Numbered from the stretch's first letter, positions 43,191-52,772 are shown. The stretch is DNA of 64,000 bases from Cypionkella psychrotolerans (GCF_001294535.1 NZ_LGIC01000065.1:248001-312000); one strand, 5' to 3'. The notes: generated by a model from the letters alone, not told the origin. A program made the numbers and translations.

Positions 43191-45560
43191 CTACGATTGC
43201 GGACGGGTTTTCTTCGGATCGTAAGCCGAGGTTGCGGTAATCACCGCAGGCAACCGTTTCTGCTGCCCGTCGAGTTTGCCGACCTCAACCGCCGTTCCGA
43301 CCGCCGCATGGGCCATATCAACGCGGGCGAGCGCGATATTCTTGCCCAGCAAAGGTGAGCGCATCGCCGAAGTCACCACCCCAATCTGCGCGCGACCAAT
43401 ATGGATGCAGTCGCCGTGCCCAACATCCACCGCCGCATCAATCTCCAGCCCGACAAACTTGTCGCGCGGGTTTTCCTTGCGGCGGATCAGCGCGTCGCGC
43501 CCGATGAAATCATCGGTTTTCGACTTCAACGGCACGGTAAAGCCGATGCCAGCCTCGAACGGATCGGTCTGGTCGCTGAAATCGTAGCCCGCAAAGATCA
43601 ACCCGGCTTCAATCCGCACCATATCCAACGCCGCGAGGCCCATTGGCCGCAGGCCCTGATCGGCACCATTCTCCCACACCGCATCCCAGACCGCCGCCCC
43701 GTCTTTCGGATGGCAGAACACCTCAAAGCCCAACTCGCCGGTATAACCGGTCCGCGACACCACCAGCGGCACGCCGTTCGGCCCACCCAGACGCGCAGGC
43801 GTCAGGCGGAACCAGCCGAGTTCTTCAATCGTCGGCTGGTGCGGCGCTGTCCAAACCATCCGCTTGATAATCTCGCGGCTGTTCGGCCCCTGCACCGCCA
43901 GATTGTGTAGCTGATCGGTGGAACTCCGCACCATCACCTTCAGACCCAGCTTTTCAGCCTGCTCACGCAGCCAAATCCCCGAGTAATCATCGCCGCCAAT
44001 CCAGCGGAACTGATCCTTGCCCAGCCGGAACAGCGTGCCATCGTCGATCATGCCGCCATGCTCGTAGCACATCGCGGAATAGACCACCTGACCCACCGAC
44101 AGCTTCTTCACATCACGCGTCAGGCAATAGTGCAGCAACGCCTCGGCATCCGGGCCGGTCACTTCGAATTTGCGCAGCGGCGACAGATCCATCACCACGG
44201 CCTTTTCGCGGCAGGCCCAGTATTCCTCAATCGCGCCGTTCGAGGCATAGGTCTGGGGCAGCCAGTAGCCCTTATATTCCACCAGATTGCGGGTTTTCTC
44301 GGCGATCTTGGCGTGGAAAGCGGTCTCTTTGGTCATCACAGGCTCCGATGTCGGGGTGGGGCGGTAGGCGATGGACCGCTGGAAAGTTTCGGCACCGTCA
44401 TAGGTGCGCACATGAATATCCGAGAGATACCAACCATTTGCGGGTGAGGTATCGTCGGGGCAGGCGGAATTCACGCAGACCAGATCGGTCAGAGCACGCA
44501 GCAGAACATAGTCGCCGGGACGCGACCACGGCTCGTCGGTGACCAGCACTCCATGCGCGTCAATCGCGGTGTTGAAGAACAGGTTCACCGCCATCCAACC
44601 CGGGCGGGCGGTGACGCCGTGCGGGGCGAGGACAGCGTTGAAATTGTCCGAGCAGTTGACATGGCCGGGATAGCCGATGTCGTCATAGTATTTTGCCGCA
44701 CAGGCCATCGCAAAGGCGTCGTGGCGGCCCACGGTGTCCTGAATGACCTCGACCAGCGGCAGCCAATCCTGATCGTAGTATTTCGCGTGCAGACCGGGCA
44801 TGGAATAGGCATGGCCCATCAGTGTGCGCGAGGTGGTCACATCCAACGGATGCTCCAGCCCCTTATCCAGCTTGCGGGCGGAAAAGCATTGAAAATCCGT
44901 GCATTGGCGACCTTCTACGTCAATGATCTGGATATAATCGCCAGCCTTGACGAAATAACTTTCCGCCGTTGCCGACTTCACTCGCAGATCCAGCACTGGG
45001 GTTGCCAACGGATCGGGCAGCTCAAACTTCTTAATCCCGAGCAGGGTGGAGCGCTGCACCCGCACGCCGATCGGGGTGGCGGTGTCTTGTGCCTCGGGCT
45101 GCATCGCGGCACCCGGAGCGGCGATGATCAACACACCGTCGCGGCTGGCAGTGAAGCTTTCCTCATCCCCGGCGGGCGAGGCTTCGCCAAAGCAGGCAAT
45201 GGCTTGCGCCGCAGCAAGATTGATGCCGCGCCGTTCGATCCCCAGTCGCAATCCCACCATGCCGGATGCGGTGCCAGCCGCCAGCAGCGCCTTCAGCCCC
45301 GCCGCATCCGAATTGCCGCTGGCACCCAGAATCCCCGGATCGACCCGGCCTTGATCATCGGCAGCGACCAACTCGGCGCGCTGACCGCCCTCAAGGTTGA
45401 TCACCGTCACGCGGTCGCCCGCGCCCAAGGCGATCAGCCAAGCGCCACCGCCCGGAATCTCAAACTTCTCCAACCCTGCGCGCGCGCCAAAGGGTTCGGG
45501 CGTCAGAATCTGGCTGGGACGCGGCGGGCCGGGGCGAACAGTCGGGTATGAGTCGAGCAT
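43191..45560 (-). CDS. tdm: Trimethylamine N-oxide demethylase (DUF1989-GcvT fusion)
   Basis: ATG 45560 gives 789 residues. Residues about 20-390 are a DUF1989-like region (IQIIDVEGRQCTDFQCFS, GYPGHVNCSDNFNAVLAPHG) that carries the metal centres, and about 410-785 are a GcvT-like tetrahydrofolate domain (MDLSPLRKFEVTGPDAEALL, VSRTGYTGELGFEVF). This architecture is that of Tdm, which splits TMAO to dimethylamine and formaldehyde, the latter captured by tetrahydrofolate. Dimethylamine monooxygenase genes and mgs lie in the same region. Cys residues suited to Zn binding are present. Confidence 0.85.
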   Translation of the reverse strand: MLDSYPTVRPGPPRPSQILTPEPFGARAGLEKFEIPGGGAWLIALGAGDRVTVINLEGGQRAELVAADDQGRVDPGILGASGNSDAAGLKALLAAGTASGMVGLRLGIERRGINLAAAQAIACFGEASPAGDEESFTASRDGVLIIAAPGAAMQPEAQDTATPIGVRVQRSTLLGIKKFELPDPLATPVLDLRVKSATAESYFVKAGDYIQIIDVEGRQCTDFQCFSARKLDKGLEHPLDVTTSRTLMGHAYSMPGLHAKYYDQDWLPLVEVIQDTVGRHDAFAMACAAKYYDDIGYPGHVNCSDNFNAVLAPHGVTARPGWMAVNLFFNTAIDAHGVLVTDEPWSRPGDYVLLRALTDLVCVNSACPDDTSPANGWYLSDIHVRTYDGAETFQRSIAYRPTPTSEPVMTKETAFHAKIAEKTRNLVEYKGYWLPQTYASNGAIEEYWACREKAVVMDLSPLRKFEVTGPDAEALLHYCLTRDVKKLSVGQVVYSAMCYEHGGMIDDGTLFRLGKDQFRWIGGDDYSGIWLREQAEKLGLKVMVRSSTDQLHNLAVQGPNSREIIKRMVWTAPHQPTIEELGWFRLTPARLGGPNGVPLVVSRTGYTGELGFEVFCHPKDGAAVWDAVWENGADQGLRPMGLAALDMVRIEAGLIFAGYDFSDQTDPFEAGIGFTVPLKSKTDDFIGRDALIRRKENPRDKFVGLEIDAAVDVGHGDCIHIGRAQIGVVTSAMRSPLLGKNIALARVDMAHAAVGTAVEVGKLDGQQKRLPAVITATSAYDPKKTRPQS

Positions 45561-45680
45561 CAGAGCCTCACTTTTTGCATACACGGCAAATTTGTTTCTT
45601 TTAAAGAATATCGCAGATAGGGATTTGCGCAAGAGTTTTACGCGGCTAGTTTGCCGCAGGCCACAAACCGGAGGAATGTT
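45561..45680. promoter_or_regulatory. Divergent promoter region of tdm and the DMT transporter gene
   Basis: A 120-base gap with an AT-rich centre (45585-45625). It contains GCATACA at 45578-45584, also seen near 59545 upstream of the APC permease gene. No clear operator is visible, and the TTTYCTG-N-CAGGRAA site found at other promoters of the island is absent. Confidence 0.4.
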
Positions 45681-46523
45681 GTGCAATCGCTGATGCTTGG
45701 ACTTTTGGCGGCGCTTCTGTGGGGGCTGCATGACTTCACCGTGCGCAAGATCGGGCCGAAAGCTGATGCGGCGGCGCTGTATCTGATCGTGTTGGTGGTG
45801 GGGGCGGCTTTGCTGGCACCTGTGGCGATTTTCGCGGGCGGCTGGGCGACACTGACCGCGCCAGTGCTGCGGTTGACTCTGGCCGCGGGTCTGGCGGCGG
45901 CCTTGGCGGGCTATGGCTTGTATCGGGCGTTTGCGATTGGTCCGGTACGATTGGTCGCGCCGATTTGCGGCGCATTTCCGCTGCTCTCGGTCGCTTTCGC
46001 TGTGGTGCGCGGGGCCGAGGCGGGGCCGCTTGTCTGGCTGGGCGTGGCTGCTGTGGTGGGTGGTATTGCCATCGTGGCACGGGGAGAAGACGATGGTACT
46101 GCGGGCAACATGCGGGCCGCCGTGGCGTGGTCACTGCTGGCCTGCGTCAGCTTTGCCGCCACATTCGGTCTGCTGCAATGGGCGGCAGAGCAGGGAGCGG
46201 ATTTGCCAGTTTCATTGGTGGCACGGCTCGCAGCTTGTGGCGCGATGCTGATGTGGGTCGTCATGCAACGCATTGATCTAAAATTCGCTTTTATATTCTT
46301 GCCGCAGCTTGCGTTGATGGGGGCCTTGGATGTCACCGCGCTGACCGCCGTGACCATTGCGGGCGGGTTTGCGCGGCCCGAGTTCGCCTCGGTGGCCGCG
46401 TCGATCTTCGGTATTGTCACCATCGTGCTGGCGTGGCGCTTTCTGGCTGAGGCCATGAAGCCGCTGCAATGGTTTGGCGCAGTGATTGTCTTTGCAGGCA
46501 TCGCCGCGTTGGGCCTTGTCTGA
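45681..46523 (+). CDS. DMT-superfamily (EamA) membrane transporter
   Basis: GTG 45681 follows GGAGGAATGTT with proper spacing; the nearby ATG is out of frame. The product has 280 residues with about ten hydrophobic segments in two EamA repeats (MLGLLAALLWGLHDFTVRKI at the start). Such proteins export metabolites or drugs. Its place between tdm and the mgd operon suggests a role with methylated amines or amino acids, but the substrate is unknown. Confidence 0.8.
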   Translation: MQSLMLGLLAALLWGLHDFTVRKIGPKADAAALYLIVLVVGAALLAPVAIFAGGWATLTAPVLRLTLAAGLAAALAGYGLYRAFAIGPVRLVAPICGAFPLLSVAFAVVRGAEAGPLVWLGVAAVVGGIAIVARGEDDGTAGNMRAAVAWSLLACVSFAATFGLLQWAAEQGADLPVSLVARLAACGAMLMWVVMQRIDLKFAFIFLPQLALMGALDVTALTAVTIAGGFARPEFASVAASIFGIVTIVLAWRFLAEAMKPLQWFGAVIVFAGIAALGLV

Positions 46524-46608
46524 AACGAAGGGCTGCTTGTCGGGAATGAAAGCACACCACCCGCAACTTCGCGCCATATTCAGCCTCAGCAGGACATAGG
46601 AACACCAC

Positions 46609-47859
46609 ATGCGCTATTCGGGTTTTAGGGTGATTGCCGAGGCTTTGACCGGGCATAAGGGCTGGAAACCAGCGTGGCGCGATCCGGCTCCGCAAGCCTC
46701 ATATGACTATATCATTGTCGGTGGTGGCGGGCATGGATTGGCCACCGCCTATTATCTGGCGAAGGAGTTCAAACAGGCGCGGATCGCGGTGCTGGAAAAG
46801 GGCTGGATCGGCGGTGGCAACGTGGGGCGAAATACCACGATTGTCCGCTCGAACTACCTGCTGGATGGCAACGAGCCGTTCTACGAATTCTCGATGAAGC
46901 TGTGGGAGGGGTTGGAGCAGGACTTCAACTACAATGCCATGGTTTCTCAGCGCGGCATCATCAACCTGTTCCACACCGATGCGCAGCGCGATGCGGCGAC
47001 CCGGCGCGGCACTGCGATGATCATGCACGGCGCGGATGCCGAGTTGTTGAACAAGGATCAGGTGCGGGCGATGTATCCGTTCCTGAACTTTGAGAACGCC
47101 CGCTTCCCGATCAAGGGCGCTTTGATGCAGCGGCGTGGCGGCACGGTGCGGCATGATGCGGTGGCTTGGGGCTACGCGCGCGGGGCGGACAGTCGCGGCG
47201 TGGACATCATCCAGAACTGCGAGGTTTTGGGGATGCGGATTGAGAATGGCCGCGTGCTGGGGGTGGACACCTCGCGCGGGTTCATTGGTGCGAAAAAGGT
47301 TGGCGTGGCGGTGGCTGGATCGTCTTCCAAGGTGATGGCCGGGGCGGGGATGCGCCTGCCGATGGAAAGCCATGTGCTGCAAGCCTTTGTATCCGAAGGG
47401 CTAAAGCCGCTGATCGACGGCGTGATCACCTATGGCGCGGGGCATTTCTATGTCAGCCAATCCGACAAGGGCGGCTTGGTGTTTGGCGGCGACATCGACG
47501 GCTATAACTCTTACGCCCAACGCGGCAACCTGCCTGTGGTCGAGGATGTGGCCGAAGGCGGCATGTCGCTGATGCCAATGATTGGCCGCGCCCGCCTGCT
47601 GCGGATGTGGGGCGGCATAATGGATATGTCGATGGATGGCTCGCCGATCATCGACAAGACCCATATCGACGGGCTCTATTTCAATGGCGGTTGGTGCTAT
47701 GGCGGCTTCAAGGCGACGCCTGCGAGCGGCTTTGTCTTCGCACATCTGTTGGCCAAAGATATCCCGCACAGCACCGCCACCGCCTACCGATTTGATCGTT
47801 TCGCCAAGGGCCTGATGATCGACGAAAAGGGCCAGGGCGCCCAGCCGAATTTGCACTAG
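46609..47859 (+). CDS. mgdA: N-methylglutamate dehydrogenase subunit A / sarcosine oxidase beta-type
   Basis: The protein has 416 residues with an FAD-binding GGGGHGLATAYYLAKE motif (about 37-52) and the covalent-FMN motif RRGGTVRHDAVAWGYARGA found in heterotetrameric sarcosine oxidase beta subunits. The four genes soxBDAG/mgdABCD are paralogous, so naming depends on context. Because tdm, dmm and mgs genes surround it and the delta-type subunit lacks zinc cysteines, NMG dehydrogenase is favoured: it cleaves N-methylglutamate to glutamate and formaldehyde (as methylene-THF). Confidence 0.8.
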   Translation: MRYSGFRVIAEALTGHKGWKPAWRDPAPQASYDYIIVGGGGHGLATAYYLAKEFKQARIAVLEKGWIGGGNVGRNTTIVRSNYLLDGNEPFYEFSMKLWEGLEQDFNYNAMVSQRGIINLFHTDAQRDAATRRGTAMIMHGADAELLNKDQVRAMYPFLNFENARFPIKGALMQRRGGTVRHDAVAWGYARGADSRGVDIIQNCEVLGMRIENGRVLGVDTSRGFIGAKKVGVAVAGSSSKVMAGAGMRLPMESHVLQAFVSEGLKPLIDGVITYGAGHFYVSQSDKGGLVFGGDIDGYNSYAQRGNLPVVEDVAEGGMSLMPMIGRARLLRMWGGIMDMSMDGSPIIDKTHIDGLYFNGGWCYGGFKATPASGFVFAHLLAKDIPHSTATAYRFDRFAKGLMIDEKGQGAQPNLH

Positions 47860-47868
47860 GAGCAGACT

Positions 47869-48156
47869 ATGATCATCAATCATCCGCTTTTGGGGCCTCG
47901 GGATTCGCAAGAATTCGTCTACCTCGGCGATGCCGCTTTGATCCACCGCCCGGATGGCATGGCCGAAGGTGCTTTGGATAAGTTCATTGATTACACCTAC
48001 TTGCGCGATAACCCCGCCGGGACGCATCGCGAACTCTGGTATCACGAACAGGGCGACCGCTCTTGGCTGGTCGTCACCCGCAACACCGTGACCCACGAAA
48101 TCACCGCCGTAGAACTGGCCCGCGACGTGGCCCGCACAGAAGGTCGCAGCAAATGA
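47869..48156 (+). CDS. mgdB: N-methylglutamate dehydrogenase subunit B / sarcosine oxidase delta-type
   Basis: The protein has 95 residues of the SoxD family (LGPRDSQEFVYLGDA, YTYLRDNPAGTHRELWYHE). In sarcosine oxidase delta subunits zinc is held by Cys6, Cys9, His59 and Cys63; here these positions are P6, G9, H59 and D63, so the zinc site is lost. This supports an NMG dehydrogenase-type subunit. It starts 9 bases after mgdA and overlaps mgdC by ATGA. Confidence 0.8.
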   Translation: MIINHPLLGPRDSQEFVYLGDAALIHRPDGMAEGALDKFIDYTYLRDNPAGTHRELWYHEQGDRSWLVVTRNTVTHEITAVELARDVARTEGRSK

Positions 48157-51050
48157 GCCGTATCTCTGGCGGTCAGATCGACCGCAGCAAAACCCTGCGC
48201 TTCAGCTTTGATGGCGTTTCCTACAATGGCCATCCCGGCGATACTTTAGCCTCGGCATTGCTGGCCAATAACGTCCGCCTGATGGGCCGCAGTTTCAAAT
48301 ACCACCGCCCGCGCGGGGTGATTTCGGCGGGGTCCGAGGAGCCTAACGCGATTGTCGAGTTGCGCACCGGCGCGCGGCAAGAACCCAACACGCGGGCGAC
48401 GGTGATTGAGTTGTTCGATGGCCTCAGTGCACAAAGCCAGAATCGCTGGCCGAGCCTCAAATTTGACGCGATGGCGATCAACGACCGCCTGTCGCCGTTC
48501 TTCGCGGCAGGCTTCTACTACAAAACCTTCATGTGGCCGGCCGCGTTCTGGGAAAAGATTTACGAACCCATCATCCGCCGCGCTGCGGGCCTTGGCAGCC
48601 TGTCCAAGCAAGACGACCCTGATGATTACGACAAAGGCTTCCTGCACTGCGACCTGCTGATCATCGGTGCTGGCCCCGCGGGTCTTTCCGCCGCTTTGAC
48701 CGCCGGACGGGCAGGGGCGCGGGTGATCCTCGCCGATGAAGATTTCTGCATGGGGGGCAGACTGAACGCCGAAACGCTGGAGATCGGCGGCGTTGCCGGG
48801 GCGGATTGGGCGGCGAAAACCGTGCTGGAACTCGCAGCCCTGCCGAATGTCCGCCTGATGACTCGCACAACCGTGATCGGCGCTTTCGATCACGGCATCT
48901 ATGGCGCGGTTGAACGTGTCTCGGACCATCTCGCGCAGCCGCTTCCCGGTAAACCCCGGCAAATCCTGTGGCGCATCTATACCGCTCGCGCCATCCTCGC
49001 CGCCGGAGCAACCGAGCGCCCGATTGCGTTTGAAAACAACGATCGCCCCGGCATCATGCTGGCGGGTGCCTTGCGCGCCTATGCCAACCGCTGGGGCGTG
49101 GCGGTGGGCGAAAAGGTTGCTGTGTTCACCAACAACGACGATGGCCTGCGCACGGTTTCTGATCTGAAAGCCAAGGGCCTTGATGTCACCCTGATCGACG
49201 CCCGCAAAGGCGATGAAGTCATTGATTCCGCAGGCCGCTTGGGCCTGAAATCTATCACGGTCCGGCGTGGCAACGGCCAAACCGAAACCCTGCAAGTCAG
49301 CGCCCTCGGCGTCTCGGGCGGCTGGAACCCCAACCTCAACATCGCCTCGAACCATCGCGGCCGTCCGATCTGGGATGACAGTATCGCCGCCTTCCTCCCC
49401 GCGCCGGAAAGCATCGCGGGCCTGTCCTGCGTGGGCGCTGCGGCGGGTGCCATGTCCACCCATGCTGCCCTCACCACTGGGGCTGAGCAAGCCGTGGCCA
49501 TACTCGCCGACCTTGGCATCAAAGCCAGTGCCGATGTGCCAAAGGCCGAAGACGCACCCCTCAACCTGTCCCCCGCATGGTATGTCCATTCCGGCAAGGG
49601 CCGCGCCTGGGTCGATCAGCAGAACGACGTGACGGTCAAAGATGTGAAGCTGGCCAAGCAGGAAGGTTTCGTCTCGGTCGAACACCTGAAACGCTATACC
49701 ACCCTCGGCATGGCGACCGACCAAGGCAAAACCGGCAATGTGCTGGGCCTTGCGGTGATGGCCGAACTGACCGGCAAGACCATCCCACAAACCGGCACCA
49801 CGATTTACCGCCCGCCCTATACGCCCGTCGCGATGGGCGCACTCGGGGGGCGAGCGCGCGGCCATGATTTCAAACCCACCCGCCACGCGCCCAGCCATAA
49901 ATGGGCCACCGAGCAGGGGGCAATCTTTGTCGAGGTCGGCTACTGGCTGCGCGCGCAATGGCTGCCCCGCCCGGGCGAGACCACATGGCGGCAATCCGTC
50001 GACCGTGAGGTGCTGCAAACCCGCAAATCGGCGGGCATCTGCGACGTGACCACCTTGGGAAAAATCGACATCCAAGGCACCGATGCGGGCCTGTTTCTGG
50101 ATCGCGTCTACGCCAACACCTTCGGCAGTCTGGCTGTCGGCAAGGTCCGCTACGGGTTGATGCTGCGCGAAGATGGCATGGTGATGGACGATGGCACCAC
50201 GGCGCGGATGGGGCAAAACGAATATGTGATGACCACCACCACCGCCAATGCCGTACCGGTGTTCCGCCATCTGGAGTACTGTCGCCAAGTGCTGTGGCCT
50301 GATCTGGATGTGCAACTGATATCGACGACTGAGGCTTGGGCGCAGTATTCCGTCGCAGGCCCCAACGCGCGGAAACTTCTGGAAAAACTGGTCGATCAGG
50401 ATATCTCTGACGCCGCCTTCCCCTACATGGCTTGCGGCAATATCACCGTGCAAGGCACTCGCGCGCGGCTGTTCCGCATCAGCTTCTCGGGCGAACGCGC
50501 CTATGAAATCGCGGTGCCGACCCGCTATGGCGACGCGATGATCCGGGCTTTGGTTGAAGCTGGGCGCGAGTTTGACGCGGTGGTTTACGGCACCGAAGCT
50601 TTGGGCGTAATGCGGGTTGAGAAGGGCCATGTCGCGGGCAATGAGCTGAACGGTCAATCTTCGGCGCTGAACATGGGCCTTGGCAAAATGGTGTCGCGCA
50701 AGAAAGACAGTATCGGCATGGTGCTAAGCCAACGCGAGGGCATGACCGCGCCCAATGGCTACCGCCTTGTCGGCGTCAAACCGGTTAACCCAAGCGATGC
50801 CCTCACCGCAGGTGCGCATTTCTTGGCCAAAGGTGCCGAAGCGGTGGCGGCGAATGATGGCGGCTGGCTCACCTCGGTGGTCTATTCGCCGCATCTGGGC
50901 CATTCCATCGGCCTCGGCTATCTGAAATCCGGCGATAATCGCAAGGGCGAGCGGATGCGCAGCGTCAACCTGCTGGCGAAAACCGATGTCGAAGTCGAAA
51001 TCATCAGTCCGCATTTCTTTGATCCTGAGGGGGAGCGTCTCCGTGGCTAA
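48153..51050 (+). CDS. mgdC: N-methylglutamate dehydrogenase subunit C / sarcosine oxidase alpha-type
   Basis: The protein has 965 residues. The N-terminal domain (LRFSFDGVSYNGHPGDTLAS, LMGRSFKYHRPRG) resembles small ferredoxin-like folds of SoxA. A dinucleotide-binding region follows (LLIIGAGPAGLSAALTAGRA near 168; AILAAGATERPI). The C-terminal third, about 600-960, is a GcvT-like folate-binding domain (GICDVTTLGKIDIQGTDAG, FRISFSGERAYEIAVP). It oxidises the N-methyl group and transfers formaldehyde to tetrahydrofolate. It overlaps mgdD by 8 bases. Confidence 0.84.
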   Translation: MSRISGGQIDRSKTLRFSFDGVSYNGHPGDTLASALLANNVRLMGRSFKYHRPRGVISAGSEEPNAIVELRTGARQEPNTRATVIELFDGLSAQSQNRWPSLKFDAMAINDRLSPFFAAGFYYKTFMWPAAFWEKIYEPIIRRAAGLGSLSKQDDPDDYDKGFLHCDLLIIGAGPAGLSAALTAGRAGARVILADEDFCMGGRLNAETLEIGGVAGADWAAKTVLELAALPNVRLMTRTTVIGAFDHGIYGAVERVSDHLAQPLPGKPRQILWRIYTARAILAAGATERPIAFENNDRPGIMLAGALRAYANRWGVAVGEKVAVFTNNDDGLRTVSDLKAKGLDVTLIDARKGDEVIDSAGRLGLKSITVRRGNGQTETLQVSALGVSGGWNPNLNIASNHRGRPIWDDSIAAFLPAPESIAGLSCVGAAAGAMSTHAALTTGAEQAVAILADLGIKASADVPKAEDAPLNLSPAWYVHSGKGRAWVDQQNDVTVKDVKLAKQEGFVSVEHLKRYTTLGMATDQGKTGNVLGLAVMAELTGKTIPQTGTTIYRPPYTPVAMGALGGRARGHDFKPTRHAPSHKWATEQGAIFVEVGYWLRAQWLPRPGETTWRQSVDREVLQTRKSAGICDVTTLGKIDIQGTDAGLFLDRVYANTFGSLAVGKVRYGLMLREDGMVMDDGTTARMGQNEYVMTTTTANAVPVFRHLEYCRQVLWPDLDVQLISTTEAWAQYSVAGPNARKLLEKLVDQDISDAAFPYMACGNITVQGTRARLFRISFSGERAYEIAVPTRYGDAMIRALVEAGREFDAVVYGTEALGVMRVEKGHVAGNELNGQSSALNMGLGKMVSRKKDSIGMVLSQREGMTAPNGYRLVGVKPVNPSDALTAGAHFLAKGAEAVAANDGGWLTSVVYSPHLGHSIGLGYLKSGDNRKGERMRSVNLLAKTDVEVEIISPHFFDPEGERLRG

Positions 51051-51606
51051 TCCATTGAAATCCCTCACCCCGTTGGGTCATGACAAACCGATCACCGAAA
51101 TCATCGGCGCGGTGACGATCATTGAGAACGTAGGCACTGCGCTTGCCTCGCTGGCGTCCCGTAGGGGCCGCGAAGCCGAAGTGGCAGGCGCCGCCCAAAC
51201 CGCAGGCATCCCGCTGCCCGGCCCCGGTCGATCACAAGCTGCCGCGACCTACAGCGCAATCTGGCTCGGCCCCGAGCAATGGATGATTGAGGCCCCCTTC
51301 GCCACGCATGAAGACATCAGCGCTATCCTGAAACCGATCTTCGGCGAGGCGGCTTCGATCACCGAGCAGACCGACGCCTGGGTGCGCTTTGACCTCACCG
51401 CCGCCGACCTGCCCGCGCTGTTTGAACGGCTGTGCAACTATGATCTGGGCCGCGCCGGGGTAGGGGCCGCCACCCGCACTGTGATCGACCACTTAGGCTG
51501 CTATGTGGTGCGCCGCAGCGATGTCGAAGTCTCCATTATTGGCCCGCGCTCATCCGCCCACAGCCTGCATCATGCACTGACGACCGCGGCGAAATCCGCG
51601 TTCTGA
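51043..51606 (+). CDS. mgdD: N-methylglutamate dehydrogenase subunit D / sarcosine oxidase gamma-type
   Basis: GTG 51043, inside the end of mgdC and preceded by GAGGGGGAG, gives 187 residues. The sequence is SoxG-like (WLGPEQWMIEAPFATHED, DAWVRFDLTAADLPALFERL, HLGCYVVRRSDVEVSII). It is the smallest conserved folate-fold subunit of the heterotetramer. Last gene of the operon; a strong terminator follows at 51637-51663. Confidence 0.82.
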   Translation: MANPLKSLTPLGHDKPITEIIGAVTIIENVGTALASLASRRGREAEVAGAAQTAGIPLPGPGRSQAAATYSAIWLGPEQWMIEAPFATHEDISAILKPIFGEAASITEQTDAWVRFDLTAADLPALFERLCNYDLGRAGVGAATRTVIDHLGCYVVRRSDVEVSIIGPRSSAHSLHHALTTAAKSAF

Positions 51607-51636
51607 TCGGGCTGCAGAACTTTATCCGAGAGGGGG

Positions 51637-51663
51637 GGGCGGGGGATGCGTAATCCCCCGCCC
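51637..51663 (+). terminator. Strong terminator after mgdD
   Basis: GGGCGGGGGAT (51637-51647) pairs perfectly with ATCCCCCGCCC (51653-51663), loop GCGTA, followed by TTT. It lies between convergent mgdD and the AraC-type regulator gene. Confidence 0.78.
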
Positions 51664-51680
51664 TTTGCGCAAATCACGCC

Positions 51681-52691
51681 CTAGTCGTTCGGTGGCATCG
51701 CCCCTGCCAGTCCCCGCAGGCCGACCAACCTACGGCGCTCGTCATTCGGATTGACGCCAAACGCTTCAGCGTAATGCTTGGTCATCGGCGTCGAGCTGGC
51801 ATAGCCGACCGATTGCGCGATCTCGCGGATGCTTTGCGTGGAATACAGCACCCGCTGCCGGGCTTTGCGCAGCCGCATCAGGCGGTAGTATTTCAGCGGG
51901 CTTTGCCCCGTCGCCTGCTTGAAGCAGCGCTCCAGATGCCGCTCTGACATCGCCAAAGCCTCGGCCACGTCAGCGATCTGCAACGGGTCTTCGATATTCT
52001 CGCCAAAAATCGCAATCGCCGCGCGGACCGTATCTGGCAGCAGATCATCGGTGCCGCCCTGCTTTTGCACCGGCACCTTCTGCGCCGCATCTTCGGTGCG
52101 CACAAACGGATGCTGAAACCAGCAGGCCACCTCTGTCATCGTATCACGGCCCAACCGCTCCTCGATCAGCCGCAGCATCAGATCGAACACCGCGCCCGCG
52201 CCCGACGCCGTATAGCGCCGCCGATCCCGCAGGATCACCGCCTGTGACGCCACTGTGTCGGGAAACTCGGTCTTAAACGCCGCCTCATAGCACCAATGCA
52301 CCGACACCGCATGGCGCTCCATCACGCCCGAGCGCACCAGTGGAAAGATCCCGCCGGAAAATCCGCCCAGCACCACGCCGGAACGATCCAGCCAACGCAC
52401 CTGCGCATTGCCGCGCTTGGGGTTCTGAAACTGCGCGGTCGGGGCTGAGAGGAAAAACAGGTAATCCAAGCCCACCGCATCACTCAACGTCACATCCGGG
52501 TCAAACCGCACCTCGGCTGATGAGCGGATCGGGCTTGCCGCCTCGCCGATCAGCTTCCAGCTGAACTCTTTCCGCCCAGTGATTTCATTCGCCGCCCGTA
52601 AGGGTTCGATCGCCGAAGTCAAACAGGCCATCGGAAAGCCAGGGAACAGCAAAAACCCCAAAGTCGCAGCGGTATCGCGGTGCATATTCAT
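51681..52691 (-). CDS. GlxA-type AraC-family transcriptional regulator
   Basis: The protein has 336 residues. The N-terminal two thirds is a DJ-1/PfpI-like sensing domain (GFLLFPGFPMACLTSAIEPL, VVLGGFSGGIFPLVRSG), and the C-terminal 100 residues form an AraC DNA-binding domain (LAMSERHLERCFKQATGQSP, LRKARQRVLYSTQSIREIAQ). Proteins of this architecture regulate carnitine, betaine and methylamine-related genes. It is convergent with mgdD and divergent from the XRE-cupin gene, so it probably regulates the island. Confidence 0.84.
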   Translation of the reverse strand: MNMHRDTAATLGFLLFPGFPMACLTSAIEPLRAANEITGRKEFSWKLIGEAASPIRSSAEVRFDPDVTLSDAVGLDYLFFLSAPTAQFQNPKRGNAQVRWLDRSGVVLGGFSGGIFPLVRSGVMERHAVSVHWCYEAAFKTEFPDTVASQAVILRDRRRYTASGAGAVFDLMLRLIEERLGRDTMTEVACWFQHPFVRTEDAAQKVPVQKQGGTDDLLPDTVRAAIAIFGENIEDPLQIADVAEALAMSERHLERCFKQATGQSPLKYYRLMRLRKARQRVLYSTQSIREIAQSVGYASSTPMTKHYAEAFGVNPNDERRRLVGLRGLAGAMPPND

Positions 52692-52772
52692 CGTCGGGAA
52701 TTTTCTGTTGAGTGAGAATCTGTTTCACGGTAGTAAACAAGAGCAAGTGTCATAGCGGATGGAGCCTTATTG

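Noticed and set aside
48246-50657. 803-codon open frame antisense to mgdC
   Set aside because: It has no recognisable domain, and the opposite strand encodes the full sarcosine oxidase alpha-type protein in an operon with correct overlaps.
46609-51606. Plain soxBDAG sarcosine oxidase operon
   Set aside because: Not excluded, but the delta-type subunit lacks zinc ligands and the surrounding genes belong to TMAO, dimethylamine and N-methylglutamate metabolism, so NMG dehydrogenase is favoured.
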